From: Oscillospiraceae bacterium
GTDB lineage: Bacteria; Bacillota_A; Clostridia; Oscillospirales; Oscillospiraceae
Assembly: GCA_017455225.1 (NCBI GenBank)
Contig: JAFTBL010000209.1
Span: 1 to 13,726 of the forward strand
Direction of reading: 5' to 3'
Length of the DNA: 13,726 bases
Position 1 is the stretch's first letter; each line of letters opens with the position of its first letter. The notes beneath the pieces were generated by a model. It saw only the letters and a program-made list of their open reading frames with translations, had not been told where the DNA came from and made no database searches. The position numbers were made by a program, and so were the translations under genes. This document shows, in pieces, positions 1-5,686 of the stretch.

Positions 1-373
1 CCACGCAGCGGTGGCAGGGGATCGCCAGCCACACGGGGTTGCGCCCCGCCGCCGCGCCCACCGCTCTCGCCCCGCCCGGCACGCCCAGCTGCGCGGCCAG
101 CTGCCCGTAGGTGCGACTGTGCCCGTAGGGAATCTCCTGCAGCGCCCGCCACACCCGCCGAGCAAAGGGGGTGCCCTCCGGCGCCAGCGGCAGCTCGAAC
201 TCCCTGCGCTCCCCCGCCAGATACTGCCCCACCTGCCGTGCGGCCTCGTCCGTCAGCGGCGACGGGCTTTGAGCGCCCTCCGGCTCGTCCACCCAGCGCA
301 GCGCCGTCACCGCGTCGTCCCGGCAGCATACCTTCAGCCATCCCAGCTCCGTGGGATAAAACGCCTCGTTCAC
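1..373 (-). CDS. ogt: Methylated-DNA--[protein]-cysteine S-methyltransferase (O6-alkylguanine-DNA alkyltransferase), partial at 3' end
   Basis: Suicide repair enzyme that transfers the alkyl group of O6-alkylguanine to its own cysteine, acting on chromosomal DNA in the cytoplasm. Read on the minus strand, the visible 124 residues contain the family core: a helix-turn-helix stretch with IPYGHSRTYGQLAAQLG (about 80-96), the GRNPVW segment (109-114) and the active-site motif IPCHRC, with Cys120 as acceptor. Most relatives read PCHRV after the cysteine; here there is an extra Cys123 (CHRCV). The start is a GTG at 371-373, chosen because AGGAGG (381-386) sits 7 nt upstream and the reading frame begins there with a typical family N-terminus. 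The C-terminal end lies beyond base 1. It is transcribed away from the ABC operon, from its own promoter. The family is certain; the symbol ogt (versus adaB or another homologue) is the usual label for this form. Confidence 0.93.
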   Translation of the reverse strand, partial: MNEAFYPTELGWLKVCCRDDAVTALRWVDEPEGAQSPSPLTDEAARQVGQYLAGERREFELPLAPEGTPFARRVWRALQEIPYGHSRTYGQLAAQLGVPGGARAVGAAAGRNPVWLAIPCHRCV

Positions 374-506
374 GCTATCGCCTCCTTTTTCTCTACTGTA
401 CCACATCCCGCCGCCGCAGGCAAGCACCGGCGCACCGGCGGCGGCATAGTATAGGGTCGGAGAGCCATTCTCCGCGCATCTTTATACGTAAGGAGGTCAT
501 ACGAGA
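374..506. other. Divergent intergenic region between alkyltransferase and ABC operon
   Basis: This 133-base gap holds the alkyltransferase promoter (395-423) and the RBS of the ABC operon (AGGAGG at 491-496, 10 nt before the ATG). I could not find a convincing promoter for the ABC operon. TAGTAT/TATAGG near 448-455 could be a -10 but has no matching -35. A small hairpin, CGGAGA (458-463) with TCTCCG (469-474) and a 5-nt loop, lies just downstream of that AT-rich spot and might be an operator or leader stem. No riboswitch of a known class (for example a TPP box) is visible, so the substrate of the transporter cannot be read from its leader. Confidence 0.4.
395..423 (-). promoter_or_regulatory. 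Putative sigma-A promoter of the alkyltransferase gene
   Basis: On the minus strand, TTGCCT (418-423) is followed after exactly 17 nt by TACAGT (395-400). The -10 is preceded by TGG, giving an extended -10. Transcription would begin about 15 nt upstream of the GTG start, just before its Shine-Dalgarno sequence. Read by eye only; no mapped start is available. Confidence 0.55.
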
Positions 507-1265
507 ATGATCATCGAGCTCCAAAACGCCGCCCTGACGTATCAGGCGGCCAACGGCGAAGTGGAGGCGCTGCGAGACGTATCCTTTTCCATGGAGGAGG
601 GGGAGTTCTGCAGCATCGTCGGGCCCTCCGGCTGCGGAAAATCCACGCTGCTGGGCGCCATCGCCGGGCTGGAGCCCCTTTCCTCCGGCCGCATCCTGCT
701 GGACGGGCGGCCCATCGCCGGCCCCTCGCCGCTGATCGGCTTCATGCCCCAGCGGGATCAGCTGTTTCCGTGGCGCACCATCTGGGACAACGTGACGCTG
801 GGTCTGACGGTGCGGCATGAAAACACGCCTGCGCGCTGCTCGGCGGTGCGGGCGCTGCTGGAACGGTACGGTCTGGCGGAGTTTGCCCACAAAAAACCGG
901 GTCAGCTCTCCGGCGGCATGCGCCAGCGCTGCGCCCTGATCCGCACGTTGGCCACCGGCCCCCGGATCCTGCTGCTGGATGAGCCCTTTTCCGCGCTGGA
1001 TTATCAGACGCGGCTGAACGTATCCGACCACATCTGCCGCATCATCCGCGAGCAGGGAAAAACGGCGCTGCTGGTGACTCACGACATCTCCGAAGCGGTC
1101 AGCATGTCCGACCGGATCGTGGTGCTCAGCCGCCGTCCCGCCACGGTGAAGGCGGTATTCGATCTGGGGGAGCTGAAGCGCCTGTCGCCCATGGAGCGGC
1201 GGGATTCGTCCCTGTTTCCCGGCTGGTTCAACCGGGTCTGGAAGGAGTTGGATCTGCATGGATAA
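507..1265 (+). CDS. ABC transporter ATP-binding protein, nitrate/sulfonate/taurine (SsuB/TauB) type
   Basis: Cytoplasmic ATPase powering the importer encoded with the next two genes. All ABC landmarks are present in 252 residues: Walker A GPSGCGKST (39-47), Q-loop FMPQRDQLFPW with Gln82, signature LSGGM (134-138), Walker B ILLLDEP (154-160), D-loop SALD and switch His192 in LLVTHDISEA. The PQRDQLFPW form of the Q-loop and the length are typical of the NitT/TauT family of importers. The start ATG at 507 has AGGAGG at 491-496. Its stop TAA overlaps the permease start by 8 bases, so the two are translationally coupled. The family is firm, but the transported compound (sulfonate, taurine, pyrimidine precursor, riboflavin-like or other) cannot be told from this subunit. 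Confidence 0.95.
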   Translation: MIIELQNAALTYQAANGEVEALRDVSFSMEEGEFCSIVGPSGCGKSTLLGAIAGLEPLSSGRILLDGRPIAGPSPLIGFMPQRDQLFPWRTIWDNVTLGLTVRHENTPARCSAVRALLERYGLAEFAHKKPGQLSGGMRQRCALIRTLATGPRILLLDEPFSALDYQTRLNVSDHICRIIREQGKTALLVTHDISEAVSMSDRIVVLSRRPATVKAVFDLGELKRLSPMERRDSSLFPGWFNRVWKELDLHG

Positions 1266-2067
1266 TCTCTCGCCCGGCCGGGCGGCGTATCTTGCCCGGC
1301 AGCGTCGGGAAAGGCGGGCTGTGCGCCTGTGGCGCTCGCTGCTCCTGCTGGCGCTGCTGGTGGTATGGGAGGTCAGCACCCGCCTGGGCTGGAGCGACGG
1401 CTTCCTCATCAGCTCCCCCTCCCGCATGGCGTCCACGGCGGCGCAGCTTTTGCGTGAGGGTCAGCTGTGGCGCCACGTGGGCACGTCGGTGCTGGAAACG
1501 GTGATCGGCTTTACCGCCGGCACGGCGCTGGGCACTGCGGTGGCGGTGTGCATGTGGTGGTGGCCCCGGTGCAGCCGGGTGCTGGATCCCTATCTGGTGG
1601 TGCTCAACGCCCTGCCCAAAACGGCGCTGGGTCCCATCTTCATCGTGTGGATGGGCGCCGGCACCGGCGCCATCATCGCCATGACGCTGGCCATCTCGCT
1701 GATCGTGACGATCCTGAACGTGTATCAGGGCTTTCGCGGCGTGGATGAGGAAAAAGTGCGCCTGATGCGCACGCTGGGCGCCACCCGGGGCCAGATCCTG
1801 CGGCTTTTGATCCTGCCGGCCAACGGCGCCACGCTGCTGGCCACGCTGAAGGTCAACGTAGGTCTTTCGTGGGTGGGCGTCATCATGGGTGAGTTTCTGG
1901 TCTCGCGGGCGGGGCTGGGCTATCTCATCGTGTACGGCTCGCAGGTGTTCAACATGGATCTGGTAATGGCCAGCGTGCTGATCCTTGCGGTGTGCGCGGT
2001 GGTGATGTACGGTGCCGTGCTGTGGGCGGAAAAATTTTTTGTAAAAACTTGGGGGGTTGTGCAATGA
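1258..2067 (+). CDS. ABC transporter permease, SsuC/TauC-like
   Basis: Membrane channel subunit of the same importer, 269 residues. A short basic cytoplasmic N-terminus (RQRRERRAVRLWR) precedes a first hydrophobic span at about 27-39. Further spans fall near 77-99, 111-133, 136-156, 199-217 and 235-256. The cytoplasmic EAA coupling loop that docks on the ATPase is clear at about 162-190 (DEEKVRLMRTLGATRGQILR followed by LILPANG), with the conserved glycine at 174 and the LP of the family. The ATG at 1258 lies inside the last codons of the ATPase gene (ATGGATAA overlap), and its own stop overlaps the binding-protein start by ATGA, so the three subunits should be made in step. It belongs to the binding-protein-dependent permease family; substrate unknown. 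Confidence 0.94.
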   Translation: MDNLSPGRAAYLARQRRERRAVRLWRSLLLLALLVVWEVSTRLGWSDGFLISSPSRMASTAAQLLREGQLWRHVGTSVLETVIGFTAGTALGTAVAVCMWWWPRCSRVLDPYLVVLNALPKTALGPIFIVWMGAGTGAIIAMTLAISLIVTILNVYQGFRGVDEEKVRLMRTLGATRGQILRLLILPANGATLLATLKVNVGLSWVGVIMGEFLVSRAGLGYLIVYGSQVFNMDLVMASVLILAVCAVVMYGAVLWAEKFFVKTWGVVQ

Positions 2068-3056
2068 AACGGATCTTTGCCGCGCTGTGCGCGGCGGCGA
2101 TGCTGTGCCCGCTGCTGGCCGGCTGCGGGCAAACGGCGACGGAGCGCACCACGGTGCGTCTGAACGAGGTCACCCACTCTGTGTTCTACGCGCCGCAGTA
2201 CGCGGCCATGGAGCTGGGCTATTTTGCCGAGCAGGGGCTGGATGTGGAGCTGACCAACGGCGGCGGAGCCGATAAGGTGATGACCGCCGTGGTGTCCGGC
2301 CAGAGCGACATTGGGCTGGCCGGCGGTGAAAGCTGCCTGTACGTGTACCGGCAGGGCAAGGAGGACTATCCCCGCATCTTTGCCCAGCTGACCCGCCGCG
2401 ACGGCTCATTTCTGGTAGGCAGGGAGGACACCGCGTTCTCCTGGGAGGATCTGCGGGGCAAGACCGTCATCGGCGGGCGCCTCGGCGGCATGCCGGAGAT
2501 GACGCTGGAATACGTGCTGCGCAAAAACGGCCTGGAGCCGGGCGTGGACGTAACGGTGGACACCTCGGTGCAGTTCAACATGATGGCGGGCGCCTTCACC
2601 GGCGGCAGCGGCGACTACGTGGCCCTCTTCGAGCCCAGCGCCTCGCAGGTGGCGCTGGAGGGGCAGGGGACCATCCTTCTGTCGCTGGGCGAGGAGAGCG
2701 GAGACGTGCCCTACACCGTCTATTTCGCCTCCCAGACGTATCTGGCGCAGCACGCTGACACGGTGCAAAAATTCACCGCCGCCATCGCCAAGGCCCAGCA
2801 ATGGGTGGCCTCCCACACCGACGCGGAGGTGGCGGAGGTCATCGCGCCCCAGTTCCCCGATACCGACGCTGCACTGGTGGCCGCGGTGGTGGGCCGTCTC
2901 CGCTCCATCGGCGCGTGGAACGAAACGCCGGTGATGGAGTCCGACGCCTGGGAGCGGGTGGAGGACATCATGATCGGCGCCGGCCAGCTGACCGAAGCGG
3001 ATCGTGTTCCCTTCGACGTGCTGGTGGACAACAGCTTTGCCCGGCAGGCCGGCTGA
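2064..3056 (+). CDS. ABC transporter substrate-binding lipoprotein, NMT1/THI5-SsuA-like
   Basis: Extracellular solute receptor tethered to the membrane by a lipid, 330 residues. The N-terminus MKRIFAALCAAAMLCPLLAGC is a lipoprotein signal peptide with lipobox LLAGC; Cys21 would be lipidated. The mature protein opens with the NMT1/THI5-like pattern: VRLNEVTHSVFYAPQYAAMELGYF in outline at about 31-54, FAEQGLDVELTNGGGADKV, then GQSDIGLAGGE. I start it at the ATG at 2064, which shares ATGA with the permease stop and encodes the signal peptide; a longer frame from 1992 would destroy the signal peptide. The RBS is a poor G-run (2051-2056), consistent with coupling to the permease. The CCCFC motif of Thi5/ThiY pyrimidine-precursor binders is not seen, so a thiamin role is not supported. 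Specificity is unresolved. Confidence 0.9.
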   Translation: MKRIFAALCAAAMLCPLLAGCGQTATERTTVRLNEVTHSVFYAPQYAAMELGYFAEQGLDVELTNGGGADKVMTAVVSGQSDIGLAGGESCLYVYRQGKEDYPRIFAQLTRRDGSFLVGREDTAFSWEDLRGKTVIGGRLGGMPEMTLEYVLRKNGLEPGVDVTVDTSVQFNMMAGAFTGGSGDYVALFEPSASQVALEGQGTILLSLGEESGDVPYTVYFASQTYLAQHADTVQKFTAAIAKAQQWVASHTDAEVAEVIAPQFPDTDAALVAAVVGRLRSIGAWNETPVMESDAWERVEDIMIGAGQLTEADRVPFDVLVDNSFARQAG

Positions 3057-3087
3057 ACCGCCGCGCCCGCCCGGCTGACAGACCCCG

Positions 3088-3128
3088 CGGGGAGGAACGG
3101 TTTCTCGACCGTTCCTCCCCGTCTTTTT
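3088..3128 (+). terminator. Rho-independent terminator of the ABC importer operon
   Basis: A 14-bp perfect stem (3088-3101 with 3108-3121, core GGGGAGGAACGGT) with a 6-nt loop TTCTCG is followed by a T-rich run TCTTTTTG. It lies 31 bases after the binding-protein stop codon and separates the importer from the dockerin operon. Confidence 0.92.
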
Positions 3129-3129
3129 G

Positions 3130-3259
3130 TTTACATAACATTTCTTTTTCCTTTGGCGCCCCCCCCGCAAAAACCGTCTCTTTCTCCCGTTTTTCCACAA
3201 TTTGCGGTGGACATCGACGCGGCGTTATGCTATACTTGTTTTTACGATTGTTATGTAAA
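3130..3259. repeat. 11-bp perfect inverted repeat flanking the dockerin-operon promoter
   Basis: TTTACATAACA at 3130-3140 and its exact complement TGTTATGTAAA at 3249-3259 are spaced 108 bases apart. One arm lies just after the upstream terminator, the other in the 5' untranslated leader just downstream of the predicted transcription start. The promoter lies between them. They could be paired operator half-sites or operators for a looping repressor. A C8 homopolymer (3159-3166) is also inside the bracket. Confidence 0.5.
3208..3236 (+). promoter_or_regulatory. Sigma-A promoter of the dockerin/cohesin operon
   Basis: TGGACA (3208-3213, one mismatch to TTGACA), a 17-nt spacer, and TATACT (3231-3236) preceded by TGC, giving an extended -10. 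The expected start near 3243 leaves a leader of about 42 nt before the GTG at 3285, and it excludes translation starts further upstream. This is one of the two best-matching promoters in the window. Confidence 0.75.
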
Positions 3260-3284
3260 TCTTACGCAAAGGGGGCGGTCACAC

Positions 3285-5672
3285 GTGAAGAAGCCGGGTC
3301 AACGGACGCTGGCGCTGCTGCTGTGCGCCGCCACGGTGCTCTCCGCCGCCTCCGGCGCGCTGTTCCTGCCCGCCTTCGCCACGGCGGCGGACGATCTGGA
3401 GAAAACCATGCTGGGCGAGCTGAGCTCCGCCTACGAATCCCGGGGCAAGGCCGACGAGGTGGCCACCGTGTACGGCGATCTGGGCGGCACATCCTACGGC
3501 CTTTATATGTTCGCCAGCAACGCCGGCACGCCCAGGCGCTTCTTCGAGTGGCTGCAGCAGTCGGACAATCTGGTCTACCGCAGCTTCGGCGACAAGCTGC
3601 ACGACGCCTATTATACCGGTACCCCCGGCTGCGGCCCGCTGTTCAGCGCCGCGTGGAAGGAGTGCGCCTCCGACAACTACGACGCCTTTGCCCAAGCCCA
3701 GCGGGACTATGCCCGTGAGGCGTTTTACGTCTCCGCGCTCAACGCCCTTAAGGATCCGGCCCGCTGCCCCTCCTTCGATATGTCCAACTACTCCATCGCC
3801 CTGCGCAATGTGCTGTGGTCCCGGGCCATCCAGCACGGGCCCGACTCCGCCGCCAACATCTTCGTCCGGGCCTTCAAAACGCTGGGCGGCTTTGCCAACC
3901 AGCCGGAGAGCGAGCTGATCCGCGCCGTATACGCTGAAAGCGGCAAGCTGGACTCGGACGACGACGTGGATTATAAGATGTACGGCCCCACCGCCGAAAA
4001 ATACGGCATCGCGGGCAAGGCGCTCTACTACTATTCCGGCAACTCCGGCGATATCCAGCTGGGCGTGTACATCCGCCTGTGGGTCAACGAGCCCGCCGAG
4101 GCGCAGGTGATGCTGGCGCAGTACGGCTATACCGACGCGCCCTTGAGCGAGGGGCTCTACACCGTCAGCCTGCCGGAGAATCAGAAGCTCTTCATCGGCT
4201 CCGGCCTTGTGCTGGATCCGTCGGCCGCCCAGCTGCGGCTGACCTATTATGCCAGCGGTTATTACACCGTGTCCAATGAGGCCGGAACCATGCGCCTGAC
4301 CGCCTCCGACAGCGGCGTGACCATGGCCGTCCCCTCCGCCGGAAACGAGCAGTTCTGGGCGCTGGAGAACGCGGGCAGCGGCTTCGCGCTGAAAAACCGG
4401 GCCACCGGCCAATATCTGACCTGCGCCGCCACCGCCGGCAGCGGTCTGAGCGCCGGCGAAAGCGCCCGGCAGTGGCAGTTTACCCCCGGCAACGCAGGCT
4501 GGACGCTCACCGGCGCCAACTACCCCACCGTGGCGAACAAGCTGGTGGAGGGCTCCTCCGGCTACTACCTGCGGGGCACCCTCCGCAGCACCTATGACAT
4601 CAGCTCCGTCAAATCCCAGATCCTCAGCAGCAGCGGCAGCGTCCTCTATTCTGCCGGCGCCTCGCCCAATGCAAAAGTCTTTGATCTGAGCGGGCTGGAC
4701 GGCAGCACGCCCTTCGGCCGCCTGTCGGCCGGCAACTACACCTTCCGCATCACCGCCGACGACGCCTCCGGCAGCCATTACGAGCTGACCTCCCCCTTCG
4801 CCGTGGTCAGCAGCACCACCGCCGTGACCTATACCCTCGATCCCAGCGGCGGCTCCTGCTCTCCCACCACACTGACCTACGAGCCGGGTCAGGCTCTCTC
4901 CGGTCTGCCCACGCCCACCCGCCCCGACTACGCCTTTGCCGGCTGGTTTGACGGGGACGGGCGGCAGGTCAGCGCCGCCTCCACCGCCTACGCGCAAAAC
5001 ACCACGCTCACCGCCCGGTGGAACAGGCAATACACCTATACCTTCTACGATCACGACGGCAAGACCGTCCTCGCCTCCGGCGCGCTGACGAAGGGGGAGA
5101 AGATCCCCGCGCCCAAGGATCCGGAGCGCAAGAGCTCCGACACGGAGTATTACACCTTTGCCGGCTGGGCGGGTTATACCGCCGGCATGACCATGGGCGA
5201 GCAAGACCTCACCTTCACCGCCCGGTACGACGCCCACACCCTGTCCTCCGTCACCGAGATCACCTCCACCGGCAGCTACGCCCTCTCCGGCGGCTTCGTG
5301 CGGCGGATCGCCGCCGGCACCACCGCCTCCCAGCTGGTGGGCGCTCTGGCGCCTGCCAAGCTCATCACCGTCACGGATAAAAACGGCGCCGCCGTCACCG
5401 GCAAGGTGGCCACCGGCATGACCGTTACGCTGACGGTGAACGGCGCCGTCCAGCAACGTTTGACCGTGGTAGTCACCGGCGACGTCAACGGCGACGGCCT
5501 GACCGATATTACCGACATGATGCAGATCAACGCCCACCTGCTGGGCCGCACCACTCTCTCCGGCGCGGCGGCGCAGGCCGCCGATCTCAACGGCGACAAG
5601 ACGGTGGACGTCACCGACTTTGCCCAGATGCTGGCCGTTACGCTGGGTCGGCGCACCATTTCACCCAACTGA
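3285..5672 (+). CDS. Secreted multidomain protein: chitosanase/lysozyme-like domain, Listeria-Bacteroides repeats, C-terminal type I dockerin
   Basis: Exported 795-residue protein, probably a cell-wall or glycan hydrolase displayed through its dockerin. Order: signal peptide with hydrophobic core LALLLCAATVLSAASGALFL and cleavage near AFATA (about 34); a lysozyme/chitosanase-superfamily-like domain (about 36-160) with YESRG (Glu51), the GDLGGTSYGLY block (Asp65) and a later FSAAW...FAQAQRDYA block, as in phage and VgrG-linked muramidase-like domains; an uncharacterised helical stretch to about 280; a beta-rich, ricin-like stretch (about 290-405); a linker; two Listeria-Bacteroides/InlB-type repeats with the FAGW signature (about 514-580 and 584-650); a small beta module (656-730); and a dockerin (732-792) with two calcium loops, DVNGDGLTDITD and DLNGDKTVDVTD. 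The GTG at 3285 is chosen because AAAGGGGG (3268-3275) precedes it by 9 nt, the signal peptide starts there, and the promoter lies just upstream. Fourteen bases separate it from the cohesin gene. Enzyme activity is inferred from motifs. Confidence 0.82.
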   Translation: MKKPGQRTLALLLCAATVLSAASGALFLPAFATAADDLEKTMLGELSSAYESRGKADEVATVYGDLGGTSYGLYMFASNAGTPRRFFEWLQQSDNLVYRSFGDKLHDAYYTGTPGCGPLFSAAWKECASDNYDAFAQAQRDYAREAFYVSALNALKDPARCPSFDMSNYSIALRNVLWSRAIQHGPDSAANIFVRAFKTLGGFANQPESELIRAVYAESGKLDSDDDVDYKMYGPTAEKYGIAGKALYYYSGNSGDIQLGVYIRLWVNEPAEAQVMLAQYGYTDAPLSEGLYTVSLPENQKLFIGSGLVLDPSAAQLRLTYYASGYYTVSNEAGTMRLTASDSGVTMAVPSAGNEQFWALENAGSGFALKNRATGQYLTCAATAGSGLSAGESARQWQFTPGNAGWTLTGANYPTVANKLVEGSSGYYLRGTLRSTYDISSVKSQILSSSGSVLYSAGASPNAKVFDLSGLDGSTPFGRLSAGNYTFRITADDASGSHYELTSPFAVVSSTTAVTYTLDPSGGSCSPTTLTYEPGQALSGLPTPTRPDYAFAGWFDGDGRQVSAASTAYAQNTTLTARWNRQYTYTFYDHDGKTVLASGALTKGEKIPAPKDPERKSSDTEYYTFAGWAGYTAGMTMGEQDLTFTARYDAHTLSSVTEITSTGSYALSGGFVRRIAAGTTASQLVGALAPAKLITVTDKNGAAVTGKVATGMTVTLTVNGAVQQRLTVVVTGDVNGDGLTDITDMMQINAHLLGRTTLSGAAAQAADLNGDKTVDVTDFAQMLAVTLGRRTISPN

Positions 5673-5686
5673 CAAGGAGGCGCGGC

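Noticed and set aside
374..506. TPP or other riboswitch before the ABC importer
   Set aside because: Only a 6-bp hairpin is present and no conserved aptamer sequence is recognisable.
393..1436. Long antisense open frame across the ABC ATPase gene
   Set aside because: Arg/Gln/His-rich composition, no RBS, fully overlaps a conserved ATPase.
1992..2063. Upstream start for the binding protein
   Set aside because: It would bury the lipoprotein signal peptide behind 24 residues; the ATGA overlap start at 2064 fits.
3153..3284. Upstream start for the dockerin protein
   Set aside because: It lies upstream of the predicted transcription start and adds 44 residues before the signal peptide.
3279..5537. 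A 752-codon open frame antisense to the dockerin gene
   Set aside because: It is Gly/Ala/Val-rich low complexity with no domain, a shadow of GC-rich codon use on the coding strand; the sense frame has a signal peptide and known domains.
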